The notes under the pieces are model-generated. The model worked only from the letters and a program-made list of their open reading frames with translations, did no database searches and was not told the origin of the DNA. A stretch of 64,000 nucleotides of DNA, taken from the NCBI RefSeq assembly GCF_029168335.1, contig NZ_JARGYC010000003.1, forward strand, positions 1 through 64,000, given 5' to 3'. Both the position numbers and the translations under genes were made by a program. This DNA is from Psychromarinibacter sediminicola. Its GTDB lineage: Bacteria > Pseudomonadota > Alphaproteobacteria > Rhodobacterales > Rhodobacteraceae. Of this stretch, positions 52,013-60,718 are shown one piece after another (position 1 is the stretch's first letter; every line of letters starts with the position of its first letter).

Positions 52013-52833
52013 TGGCCGATCCGCTCAAACGCCGACAGACGATCCTGACCCGGCTGGTCCTGGTCTGCGCCGCCATCGTCTTCATCGCGCCGTTGATCGT
52101 CGCCGCGCTCACCTCGCTGAAATCGCCGGCCGAGATCACCCGCGTGCTCAGCCTGCCGACGGATCTCTGGTGGCAGAACTATGCCGCGGCCTTCGACCGG
52201 ATGGGGCGCAGCTTCTTCAACTCGATCGCCATCACCGTTCCCGCGGTCGCCTTCTCCATCCTGATCGGGGCGGTGGCGGGGTATCCTCTGGCCTACATGC
52301 GCGGGGCAGGGGGCAAGGCGATCTACTTCCTGCTGCTCACCGGCATGCTGGTGCCGTTCCAGATCGTGCAGATCCCGCTCTTCTTCATGATCCAGGGGCT
52401 CGGGCTCTACGATACGGTCCCGGGCATGTGGCTTGTCCACACGGCCTATGGCATTCCGTTCTGCACCTTCTTCATGCGGAATTTCTTCGCCTCGGTGCCG
52501 CGCTCGATGTACGAGGCGGCGCAGATCGAGGGCTGTGGCCCCGCGCGCTATTTCTGGAAGCTCCTGCTGCCGGCCTCCACCTCGGGGCTGTCGGCGCTGG
52601 CGATCATCCAGACCCGTGCGATCTGGAACGACCTTCTGTTCGCCATCACCATCACTTCCAGCGACAACGCCCGCCCGGTAACGGTCTCGATCGCCGGATA
52701 TGCCAGCAGTCTCCAGGTGGAATACGGGCCGCTGATGGCGGGCACGCTGGTGTCGATCCTGCCGGTGATGGCGGCTTTCCTGCTGTTCCAGAAGGCGTTC
52801 GTTCGCGGTCTGCTCGGCGGGGCGGGGAAATGA
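52009..52833 (+). CDS. Carbohydrate ABC transporter permease (MalG-type)
   Basis: This 274-residue second permease has six helices. TSLKSPAEITRVLSLPTDLWWQNYAAAF is the periplasmic start and the EAA loop is YEAAQIEGCGPARYFWKLLLPAS. Together with the previous gene and the ATPase encoded on the other strand it completes a CUT1 importer. A short gap separates it from the Gfo/Idh/MocA oxidoreductase gene. Confidence 0.93.
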   Translation: MMADPLKRRQTILTRLVLVCAAIVFIAPLIVAALTSLKSPAEITRVLSLPTDLWWQNYAAAFDRMGRSFFNSIAITVPAVAFSILIGAVAGYPLAYMRGAGGKAIYFLLLTGMLVPFQIVQIPLFFMIQGLGLYDTVPGMWLVHTAYGIPFCTFFMRNFFASVPRSMYEAAQIEGCGPARYFWKLLLPASTSGLSALAIIQTRAIWNDLLFAITITSSDNARPVTVSIAGYASSLQVEYGPLMAGTLVSILPVMAAFLLFQKAFVRGLLGGAGK

Positions 52834-52867
52834 GGCGCGGCACGGCGTCCAGCAGCGGAGCGAGGCC

Positions 52868-54007
52868 ATGACACCGCTCGGGGTCGGCCTGATCGGCTGC
52901 GGCGACATCTCCGCCACCTATCTCCGTCTGGCGCCGCTCTTTCCGGATTTCGAGATTCGCGCCGTCGCCAGCCGTTCGCCGGGGCCGGCGCAAGCGCGCG
53001 CTGCCGAATTCGGGCTGCGCGCCGCCTCGCCCGAGGCGCTTCTGGCGGCCGACGATATCGACGCGATCCTCAACCTCACGCCGCCGGCCGCCCACGCGGA
53101 GGTGACGCGCGCGGCCCTGGCGGCGGGCAAGCACGTCTATTCCGAGAAGCCGCTGGCCACCACGACCGACGCGGCGCGCGCGCTTCTCGACTTGGCGCAG
53201 TCGGCGAACCTGCGGATCGGCTGCGCGCCCGACACGATCCTCGGCGGCGCCTGTCAGGCGGCGCGCGGCGCCATCGAGACGGGCCGCATCGGGCGCGTCG
53301 TCTCGGGAACCTGCCATTTCCTCAACGCGGGGATGGAGCAGACGCACCCGAACCCATGGTTCTTCTTCCAGCCCGGCGGCGGACCGGGGCTCGATGTCGG
53401 TCCGTATTACGTCACGACGCTGATCGCCCTGCTCGGGCCGGTGAAGCGGGTCGCGGCGATGACCGGGAAAGGGGCCGACAGGCGCATGATCGGCGCGGCG
53501 GCCCGGCGCGGGGACGTGATCGAAGTCCGGACACCGACGACGATCAGCGCGCTTCTGGATTTCGCCCGCGGCGCGGTCATCACCCTGTCGCTGAGTTGGG
53601 ACGTCCGCGCCCATGGCCACCGGCCTATCGAGCTTTACGGCACGCATGGCAGTCTCTTCCTGCCCGATCCCGACTTCTTCGCCGGCGACGTGATCGTGGC
53701 GGGCACAGCGGACGATGCCGCTCTGCCGGCCGCGCCGCACCCGTTCGGGCGTCCCAACGATCCGGCGGTCGAGGGGCGTGCGAACTATCGCGGCGCCGGC
53801 CTTGCCGACATGGCGCGGGCGATCCGCGAGGACCGGCCGCACCGATGCAGCGGCGAGCTGGCGTTCCATTGCCTCGAAGTCCTCTCGGCCCTTCCGCGCT
53901 CGGGCGAGGCGGGGCGGTTCGTGGACATCGAAAGCGCCTGCGCCCGGCCCGACCCCTTCCCCTCGTCCGAAGCCGACCGCTTGCGTCACGCCGCGCCCGC
54001 GCCATGA
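52868..54007 (+). CDS. Gfo/Idh/MocA family oxidoreductase
   Basis: This 379-residue NAD(P)-dependent dehydrogenase has the N-terminal Rossmann motif GLIGCGDISATYLRLAPLF and the conserved lysine motif KHVYSEKPLATT. The C-terminal alpha/beta domain contains GGGPGLDVGPYYVTTLI, where Asp and Tyr sit in the usual substrate-binding block. Members oxidise or epimerise sugars and cyclitols. The substrate is presumably the imported compound or its hydrolysis product. It follows the permease genes and precedes the M24-like gene. Confidence 0.88.
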   Translation: MTPLGVGLIGCGDISATYLRLAPLFPDFEIRAVASRSPGPAQARAAEFGLRAASPEALLAADDIDAILNLTPPAAHAEVTRAALAAGKHVYSEKPLATTTDAARALLDLAQSANLRIGCAPDTILGGACQAARGAIETGRIGRVVSGTCHFLNAGMEQTHPNPWFFFQPGGGPGLDVGPYYVTTLIALLGPVKRVAAMTGKGADRRMIGAAARRGDVIEVRTPTTISALLDFARGAVITLSLSWDVRAHGHRPIELYGTHGSLFLPDPDFFAGDVIVAGTADDAALPAAPHPFGRPNDPAVEGRANYRGAGLADMARAIREDRPHRCSGELAFHCLEVLSALPRSGEAGRFVDIESACARPDPFPSSEADRLRHAAPAP

Positions 54008-54070
54008 CGGGTGGTGACACTCGGCGGCGCCGACCCCATGAAACCAACCCACCGCAATGGAGTATCCCCG

Positions 54071-55426
54071 ATGGCCGGACTTCGTTCCATCCAGATCCCC
54101 GACTTCGGCAGCCCGCTCGCGGCGCCGCCGATTCCGGCCGAGACCTACGCGGCCCGGTGCGATGCGGCGTTCGCCGCGGCCGGCACCGACTGGCTCTATG
54201 TCTACGCCGACCGCGAGCACCTGGCCAACATCATGCACCTCACCGGGTTCGAGCCGCGCTTCGAGGAGGCGGCGCTGCTTCTGGGCCGAACCCGGCGCGT
54301 GCTCTTCGTCGGAAACGAAAGCATCGACTACGCGGTCCGGGCCGGTCTGCCCGACCTCGAGCCGGTGCTGGCGCAATGCTTCAGCCTGCCCGGACAGGAT
54401 CGCAGCCGGGCACCGGACCTCAAGGCCCTGCTGGGTGCCGCGGGGGTCAAGAAGGGCGACACCGTCGGCGTGGTCGGCTGGAAATACGACGAGGAAGGCG
54501 ATCCGGAGACGCGCGGCTTCTACGTCCCTCACGCGCAGATTCGGGCGCTCGCGGCCGCCGTGGGGGGCGAGGAGGGGCTTGTCGAGCGGACCGAGGTGCT
54601 GCTGCATCCGGCCACCGGGCAGCGCCTGACCGTCGACGCCGACCAGATCGCCGCGTTCGATTGGGGCGCGGCCCGGGCGTCCGAGGCCGTCTGGCGCGTG
54701 GTGTCGGGCACGCGGCCGGGGCAGGCGGAACTCGAAGCGGCGCGCGCACTCGGCTATGCCGGCGAGCCGCTGACGGCGCATGTCATGCTGTCCTCGTCGG
54801 GCCGCGACGGCAACGTTGTCGGTCTTGCCAGCCCCTCGGGGCGGATCCTGAACAAGGGCGACGGGATCACCTGCGGTATCGGCTTCTGGGGCGGGCTGTC
54901 CGCCCGTGCCGGCCTGCTGACCGACGCGGCGGACGAGGCCTTCCTCGACCACGCCAGCGCCTATTTCCGCGCGCTCGTCCGGTGGTACGACACGGCCGAT
55001 CTGGGCACCGAGGGCGGCGTGCTACACGCGGCGACGGTCGAGGCATTGCGGGCCGGCGGTCTCGACGCGGCGCTGAACCCGGGGCACTTGACCTCCTATG
55101 ACGAATGGAGCCAGACACCGGTGCGCCCCGGCGCGACCGAGACCCTGAAATCCGGGATGATGATCCAGGTCGACGTCATCCCCGTCCCGATGACCCCGGG
55201 TGAGGCGCTGAACTGCGAGGATACTGTCGTCTTCGCCGACGCGGCGCTGCGCGACGACCTCGCCGCGCGTCACCCCGATGTCTGGGCCCGGATCGAAGCG
55301 CGGCGGGCTTTCGTGGCCACCGAAATCGGGGTCGAGCTCAAGCCCTGCATCCTGCCCTTGTCGAACACGCCGCTCTGCCTGGCGCCCTTCTGGCTTGCGC
55401 CCGATCGCCTGTTGGCCGCGCGGTAA
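54071..55426 (+). CDS. Creatinase/M24 (pita-bread) family protein with altered metal site
   Basis: This 451-residue protein has a creatinase-like N-terminal domain (YVYADREHLANIMHLTGFEPRFEEAALLLG) and an M24-like C-terminal domain. The usual Asp pair of M24 peptidases is missing: the matching stretch reads GDGITCGIGFWGGLSARAG. NPGHLTSYDEW and NCEDTVVF keep a His and a Glu. It may be a metal-free hydrolase like creatinase, or use a different metal set. GGAG lies eight bases before the chosen ATG. It ends the plus-strand catabolic unit. Confidence 0.75.
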   Translation: MAGLRSIQIPDFGSPLAAPPIPAETYAARCDAAFAAAGTDWLYVYADREHLANIMHLTGFEPRFEEAALLLGRTRRVLFVGNESIDYAVRAGLPDLEPVLAQCFSLPGQDRSRAPDLKALLGAAGVKKGDTVGVVGWKYDEEGDPETRGFYVPHAQIRALAAAVGGEEGLVERTEVLLHPATGQRLTVDADQIAAFDWGAARASEAVWRVVSGTRPGQAELEAARALGYAGEPLTAHVMLSSSGRDGNVVGLASPSGRILNKGDGITCGIGFWGGLSARAGLLTDAADEAFLDHASAYFRALVRWYDTADLGTEGGVLHAATVEALRAGGLDAALNPGHLTSYDEWSQTPVRPGATETLKSGMMIQVDVIPVPMTPGEALNCEDTVVFADAALRDDLAARHPDVWARIEARRAFVATEIGVELKPCILPLSNTPLCLAPFWLAPDRLLAAR

Positions 55427-55552
55427 CTTCCATGGCGCCGCGCGCCTTTCGCCCGTCCTGAGACACAGGTGGCAGATCGTTCGGCCCGACGATGTCACCC
55501 ATGTCTTAGGGACACGCCGTTCGCCATGTCGCCGGGCTGTACAGGGAATGGA

Positions 55553-55626
55553 TGGAGCGGGTGAAGGGAATCGAACCCTCGTCTTAAGCTTGGGAAGCTC
55601 CTGCTCTACCATTGAGCTACACCCGC
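55553..55626 (-). tRNA. tRNA-Gly (CCC)
   Basis: A 74-nt cloverleaf with encoded CCA on the minus strand. The acceptor stem is GCGGGTG/CACCCGC, the D arm is GCTC-AATGGTA-GAGC, the anticodon loop TTCCCAA gives CCC, and the T arm is GAGGG/CCCTT around TTCGATT. The first anticodon-stem pair is a G-A mismatch; the rest pair. Confidence 0.95.
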
Positions 55627-55669
55627 CGTGCCGGTTCAGATACTGCGCGTGTCGCGGCGCGTCAAGACG

Positions 55670-57706
55670 TCACGCGCGGCGGCGGCGGCGTTTGGGGCCG
55701 TCCTCGCCGCCGGTGTTGAAGGCCACGTCCGGCAGATCCACCACCTTGCGCAGCTCCGGGAACGGCGCGGTGGCGTGCGGGATCGCGTTGGCGGCGACGA
55801 AGTGCTCCTGGAAGCGCGGCTCGATCGCGGTTTCGACCTTGTGGATCTCGTGGACCCGCCGCTCGATCTCGCCTCGCGCCGCGCGGTTGCACAGGGCGAT
55901 GCGCGCGCCGGTGCCGGCGGCGTTGCCGGCCGAGGTGACCTTGTCCAGCGGGCAGTCCGGGATCATCCCCAGCACCATCGCGTGCTTGGGCGAGATATGC
56001 GCGCCGAAGGCCCCGGCCAGCACGACGCGGTCCACGGTGTCGGTGTCGATCTCGTCCATCAGAAGCCGCGCCCCCGCGTAGAGCGCCGATTTGGCCAGCT
56101 GGATCGCCCGGATGTCGCCCTGCGTGACCGTGATCAGCGGCCCGCCATCGGCCCGGCCGTCATGGATCGCATAGGCATGGGTCCGCCCCTCGGCGATGCA
56201 GCGCTCGGTGCCGGTCTGCGCCGCCGAGCCGATCAGCCCCTTGGCGTCCATGACGCCAGCCGAGCGCATCTCGGCCACCGCCTCTATGATGCCGGAGCCG
56301 CAGATGCCGCTGATCCCGGTGGCCGCCGCCGCTTCGGCGAAGCCGTCCTCGTCCGACCACAGGTCGCAGCCGATCACCTTGAAGCGGGGCTCCTTGGTGG
56401 CGGGGTCGATCTCCACCCGCTCGATCGCGCCGGGCGCCGCGCGCTGGCCGGAACTGATCTGCGCCCCCTCGAAGGCCGGGCCGGTGGGCGAGGAACAGGC
56501 CAGCACCCGGCGCTTGTCGCCCAGCTGGATCTCGGCGTTGGTGCCCACGTCCACGATCAGCACCAGGTCGTCGGACAGGTACGGCTCTTCGGACAGCGCG
56601 ACGGCCGCGGCGTCGGCGCCGACATGGCCGGCGATGCAGGGCAGGACATAGGCCCGCGCGGCCGGATTCACCGCGCGCAGGTCGAGCTCGTCCGCCGCCA
56701 GCGACAGCGAGTCGGAGGTGGCCAGCGCGAAGGGCGCCTGACCCAGCTCCACCGGGTCGATCCCCAGCAGGAGGTGGTGCATCACCGGATTGCAGACGAA
56801 CACCGTCTCCATGATCTGCGCGGGCTCGATGCCCGCCTCGCCGGCGATCTCCTCGGCCAGGGTGTTCAGCGCGCCGCGGACGGCCGTGGTCATCTCGCCC
56901 GCGCCGCCCTCGTTCATCATCGAATAGGACACCCGGCTCATCAGGTCCTCGCCGAAGCGGATCTGCGGGTTCATCACGCCGGCGCTGGCCACCACCTCGC
57001 CGTTGCGCAGGTCGCACAGATGCGCCGCGATGGTGGTCGAGCCGAGGTCGATGGCCAGGCCGTAGAGCCGCTCCTCCCAGAAGCCGGGCCAGACGTCCAG
57101 CACCCGCTCGTTCGCGTCGCCGTGGCCCTTGTAGAGCGCCACGGTCACCGCCCAGTCGCCCTTGCGCAGCGCCGGCTGCAGTTTGGACAGGACGGGCAGG
57201 GGGACGGACAGCCCGTCGGTCCCGATCTCCCATTGCTCGGCCAGCGCGCGTTTCAGCCGCTCCAGGTCGCCGGAGGGCTCGTGCATGTCGGGCTCGGCCA
57301 CCTCGACGTAGTAGAGCCGCGTGGCCGGGTCCATGGTGATGGCGCGGACGGCGGCGGCCTTGCGGACGACCTGCTTGTGCACCTGGCTTTCCGGCGGCAC
57401 GTCGATGACGACGTCGCCCTGCACCGTCGCCTGACAACCCAGCCGGCGGCCCTCCTTCAGGCCGCGGACCCGGTCGTACCGTGCCTCGACATCGTTCCAC
57501 TCCGACAGCGCGTCGGGCTTCACCGTCACGCCGTGCTTGGAGAACTCGCCATAGCTCGGGCTGACCTGGCATTTCGAGCAGATGCCGCGCCCGCCGCAGA
57601 CGGAATCGAGGTCGACGCCCAGCTGCCGCGCCACGGTCAGGATGGGCGTGCCTTTGGGGAACCGGCCGCGCTTGCCGGAGGGGGTGAAGATCACCAGGGG
57701 GTCCAT
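55670..57706 (-). CDS. ASKHA-domain corrinoid reactivation protein (RamA/RACo-like, DUF4445)
   Basis: This 678-residue protein has an N-terminal [2Fe-2S] ferredoxin domain (CGGRGICSKCQV and a later Cys in RRLGCQATV), a linker, and a C-terminal ASKHA ATPase-like domain with YGLAIDLGSTTIAAHLCDLRNGE, LIVDVGTNAEIQLGDK, CSSPTGPAFEGAQIS and VVLAGAFGAHISPKHAMVLGMIP. Relatives reduce inactive Co(II) corrinoids of methyltransferases at the expense of ATP. No corrinoid protein or matching methyltransferase is in the window, so the client lies elsewhere. A basic tail (PKRRRRR) ends the protein. Confidence 0.85.
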   Translation of the reverse strand: MDPLVIFTPSGKRGRFPKGTPILTVARQLGVDLDSVCGGRGICSKCQVSPSYGEFSKHGVTVKPDALSEWNDVEARYDRVRGLKEGRRLGCQATVQGDVVIDVPPESQVHKQVVRKAAAVRAITMDPATRLYYVEVAEPDMHEPSGDLERLKRALAEQWEIGTDGLSVPLPVLSKLQPALRKGDWAVTVALYKGHGDANERVLDVWPGFWEERLYGLAIDLGSTTIAAHLCDLRNGEVVASAGVMNPQIRFGEDLMSRVSYSMMNEGGAGEMTTAVRGALNTLAEEIAGEAGIEPAQIMETVFVCNPVMHHLLLGIDPVELGQAPFALATSDSLSLAADELDLRAVNPAARAYVLPCIAGHVGADAAAVALSEEPYLSDDLVLIVDVGTNAEIQLGDKRRVLACSSPTGPAFEGAQISSGQRAAPGAIERVEIDPATKEPRFKVIGCDLWSDEDGFAEAAAATGISGICGSGIIEAVAEMRSAGVMDAKGLIGSAAQTGTERCIAEGRTHAYAIHDGRADGGPLITVTQGDIRAIQLAKSALYAGARLLMDEIDTDTVDRVVLAGAFGAHISPKHAMVLGMIPDCPLDKVTSAGNAAGTGARIALCNRAARGEIERRVHEIHKVETAIEPRFQEHFVAANAIPHATAPFPELRKVVDLPDVAFNTGGEDGPKRRRRRA

Positions 57707-57821
57707 GCTGCCTCGCGTTGTTGGATTGCGGCGCAGCATACTGATGTGGGGCGCAGTTAAAAGCCGGTCGGCGGCATCCGGCGGCGCGCGCGCGGCATCG
57801 GCGGGCGAAGACCGCCAAAGC

Positions 57822-57851
57822 AAAACGCCCCGCCGGTTCCGGCGGGGCGTT
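57822..57851 (-). terminator. Intrinsic terminator of gltA
   Basis: Read on the minus strand after the gltA stop, AACGCCCCGCCGG pairs with its complement around a very short loop and is followed by TTTTGCTTT. It should end the gltA transcript before the ASKHA gene. Confidence 0.9.
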
Positions 57852-57877
57852 CGGGGTCTGACAGGAACGGCGTCGCG

Positions 57878-59173
57878 CTAGCGGTTCTCGACCTCGACGT
57901 AGTCGCGGCGGGTCGCGCCACAGTAGAGCTGCCGCGGCCGGCCGATCTTGTGCGCCGGATCGGACAGCTGCTCCTTCCACTGCGAGATCCAGCCGACGGT
58001 GCGCGCCAGCGCGAAGATCGGCGTGAACATCGAGGTCGGAAAGCCCATCGCGTCCAGGATGATGCCCGAGTAGAAGTCGACGTTGGGATAGAGCTTCTTG
58101 TCGACGAAGTAGTCGTCCTCCAGCGCGATCCGCTCCAGTTCCTTGGCGGTCTGCAGGGTCGGGTTGTCCTCGATCCCCAGAAGCTCCAGCACCTCGTCGG
58201 CCGACTGCTTCATCACCTTCGCGCGCGGGTCGAAGTTCTTGTAGACCCGGTGCCCGAAGCCCATCAGGCGGAACGGATCGTCCTTGTCCTTGGCGCGCTC
58301 GATATATTCGGGGATCTGGTCGGGCGTGCCGATCTCGCGCAGCATCTCCAGGCAGGCCTGGTTGGCGCCGCCATGGGCCGGCCCCCAGAGACAGGCGATG
58401 CCGGCGGCGATGCAGGCGAACGGGTTGGCGCCCGAGGAGGAGGCGAGCCGCACGGTCGAGGTCGAGGCGTTCTGCTCGTGATCGGCGTGCAGCGTGAAGA
58501 TCCGGTCCATCGCGCGCGACAGGATCGGGTTCACCTCGTATTCCTCGGCCGGCACGGCAAAGCACATGCGCAGGAAGTTCGCGGCATAGTCCAGGTCGTT
58601 GCGCGGATACACGAAGGGCTGGCCGATATGGTACTTGTAGGCCCAGGCCGCGATGGTCGGCATCTTGGCGATCAGCCGGATCGAGGCGACCTCGCGCTGC
58701 CACGGGTCGGTGATGTCGGTCGAGTCGTGGTAGAAGGCCGACATCGCGCCCACGACCCCGACCATGATCGCCATCGGGTGCGCGTCGCGCCGGAAGCCGC
58801 GGAAGAAATAGGTCATCTGCTCGTGCAGCATCGTGTGGTTGGTCACACGGAACTCGAAATCCTCCAGCTGCGCGGGCGTCGGCAGGTCGCCGTAGAGCAG
58901 CAGGTAGCAGACCTCCAGGAAGTGGGATTTCTCCGCCAACTGGTCGATCGGGTAGCCGCGGTGCAGCAGCTCGCCCTTTTCGCCGTCGATGAAGGTGATG
59001 GTCGACTCGCAGGACGCGGTCGAGGTGTAGCCCGGATCGAACGTGAAGACGCCGCCCTGGGCATAGAGCTTGCCGATGTCGATGACATCCGGGCCCGCGG
59101 TCGGGCTGTACATCGGCAGGGTCAGTTCCTTGTCGTCGAACGTCAGGACCGCCGTCTTGTTGGTGTCAGCCAT
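57878..59173 (-). CDS. gltA: Citrate synthase
   Basis: This 431-residue type II (hexameric) citrate synthase condenses oxaloacetate and acetyl-CoA. Conserved blocks are [51 protein letters not shown], the active-site His in [17 protein letters not shown], and [17 protein letters not shown] with the catalytic Asp further on. AAGGGGA precedes the ATG. Terminators on both sides suggest a single-gene unit. Confidence 0.97.
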   Translation of the reverse strand: MADTNKTAVLTFDDKELTLPMYSPTAGPDVIDIGKLYAQGGVFTFDPGYTSTASCESTITFIDGEKGELLHRGYPIDQLAEKSHFLEVCYLLLYGDLPTPAQLEDFEFRVTNHTMLHEQMTYFFRGFRRDAHPMAIMVGVVGAMSAFYHDSTDITDPWQREVASIRLIAKMPTIAAWAYKYHIGQPFVYPRNDLDYAANFLRMCFAVPAEEYEVNPILSRAMDRIFTLHADHEQNASTSTVRLASSSGANPFACIAAGIACLWGPAHGGANQACLEMLREIGTPDQIPEYIERAKDKDDPFRLMGFGHRVYKNFDPRAKVMKQSADEVLELLGIEDNPTLQTAKELERIALEDDYFVDKKLYPNVDFYSGIILDAMGFPTSMFTPIFALARTVGWISQWKEQLSDPAHKIGRPRQLYCGATRRDYVEVENR

Positions 59174-59189
59174 CTCATCCCCTTCCTAG

Positions 59190-59211
59190 AAAAAGCGCCC
59201 CGGCCGGGGCA
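59190..59211 (-). terminator. Intrinsic terminator between gltX and gltA
   Basis: On the minus strand the palindrome GCCCCGGCCGGGGC is followed by GCTTTTTC. It lies between the gltX stop and the gltA start. A TTGACC immediately before the palindrome could instead be a -35 element for gltA, so terminator and promoter may overlap. Confidence 0.65.
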
Positions 59212-59236
59212 GGTCAACTCGGGCGCGACACGGACG

Positions 59237-60640
59237 TCACGCGGTTACATCCCCAAGCCGCGCCAAGGTCTCGTCGCGGCCGATCACCAGCATCATGTCG
59301 AAAACGCTGGGGGACACCGTGCGTCCGGCCAGGGCGGCCCGGAGCGGCTGCGCCACCTTGCCGAGCTTGGTGTCGTTCGCCTCTGCCACCTGGGTCACGA
59401 CCTCTTCCAGCGTGTGACGGTTCCAGCTAGCATTTTGCAACTGCGGCGTCAATTCGGCCAGTATACCACGGGATACATCATCCAGCGCCTTCGCCGCCTT
59501 CTCGTCCGGCCGCAGCGGCCGCTCGGCCAGGACAAAATGCGCCTTTTCAAGGATTTGCCCGAAGGTCTTCGCGCGATCCTTCAGGCAGAACATGGCCCGC
59601 TGCAGCCCGTCGATCTGGTCTTCGGACAGCGCCGGCTGGCCCGAAGCGGCCAGATAGCTCTCGATTTCCGCTATCAGTGCAGCATCGTCGGCCACGGCGA
59701 TATGCTGGCCCGAGAGATGTTCGAGTTTCTTCATGTCGAACCGCGCCGCCGCCTTGCCGATTCCGTCCAGGTCGAACCACGCCTTGGCCTGCGCGTCGGT
59801 GAAGAACTCGTCGTCGCCGTGGCTCCAGCCCAGCCGCGCCAGGTAGTTGCGCACCGCCGCGGCGGGAAAGCCCATCGCCTGGTACTCGTCGACCCCGAGC
59901 GCGCCGTGGCGCTTGGACAGTTTCTTGCCGTCGGGGCCGTGAATCAGCGGGATATGCGCCCAGACCGGCACGTCCCAGCCCATCGCCTCGTAGACCAGCA
60001 TCTGCCGCGCGGCGTTGTTCAGGTGGTCGTCCCCCCGGATCACATGCGTCACGCCCATGTCGTGGTCGTCCACCACCACGGCCAGCATGTAGGTCGGTGT
60101 GCCGTCCGAGCGTAACAGGATCATGTCGTCGAGCTGATCGTTGCGCACGCTCACGTCGCCCTGCACGCGGTCGGCGACGACCGTCGTGCCCTCCAGCGGC
60201 GCCCTGATGCGGATGACGTAGGGCGCATCGGGATGGTCGGCCGGGTCGGCGTCGCGCCAGGGCGAGCGGAACTGGGTCGAGCGGCCCTCGGCCTTCGCCT
60301 GCTCGCGGGCCGCGGTGATCTCGTCCTGCGTCGAGAAGCACTTGTAGGCCTGTCCTCGCGCCAGCAGCTCGCGGGCGACCTCGGCGTGGCGGCCGTGCCG
60401 CTCGGCCTGGCTGACGGCGTCGCCGTCCCAGTCGAGGCCCAGCCAGGTCAGCCCGCGAAAGATCGCCTGCGTCGCCTCGGGGGTGGAGCGGGCGCGGTCG
60501 GTATCCTCGATTCGCAGCAGGAATTTCCCGCCGCGGCCGCGCGCGTAGAGCCAGTTGAACAGGGCGGTCCGGGCGCCGCCGATATGCAGGTAGCCGGTCG
60601 GCGAAGGAGCGAAACGGGTGACCACGGGGGCGTCGGTCAT
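59237..60640 (-). CDS. gltX: Glutamyl-tRNA synthetase
   Basis: This 467-residue class I synthetase has the HIGH-type motif [22 protein letters not shown], the KMSKS-type motif [12 protein letters not shown] and the specificity region [11 protein letters not shown]. The zinc-binding cysteines of some GluRS are not evident. The start was set at the Met preceding [12 protein letters not shown] because AAGG is then about eleven bases upstream; a Met three codons earlier would be too close to it. It is divergent from comEC. Confidence 0.96.
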   Translation of the reverse strand: MTDAPVVTRFAPSPTGYLHIGGARTALFNWLYARGRGGKFLLRIEDTDRARSTPEATQAIFRGLTWLGLDWDGDAVSQAERHGRHAEVARELLARGQAYKCFSTQDEITAAREQAKAEGRSTQFRSPWRDADPADHPDAPYVIRIRAPLEGTTVVADRVQGDVSVRNDQLDDMILLRSDGTPTYMLAVVVDDHDMGVTHVIRGDDHLNNAARQMLVYEAMGWDVPVWAHIPLIHGPDGKKLSKRHGALGVDEYQAMGFPAAAVRNYLARLGWSHGDDEFFTDAQAKAWFDLDGIGKAAARFDMKKLEHLSGQHIAVADDAALIAEIESYLAASGQPALSEDQIDGLQRAMFCLKDRAKTFGQILEKAHFVLAERPLRPDEKAAKALDDVSRGILAELTPQLQNASWNRHTLEEVVTQVAEANDTKLGKVAQPLRAALAGRTVSPSVFDMMLVIGRDETLARLGDVTA

Positions 60641-60718
60641 GGGCGGCATTAACCTTTTGGAAAGGATGGGTCTCTAGCGTTTGTCGCGGTCTAGTCAATC
60701 GGGGTCGGGAGAACAAGT

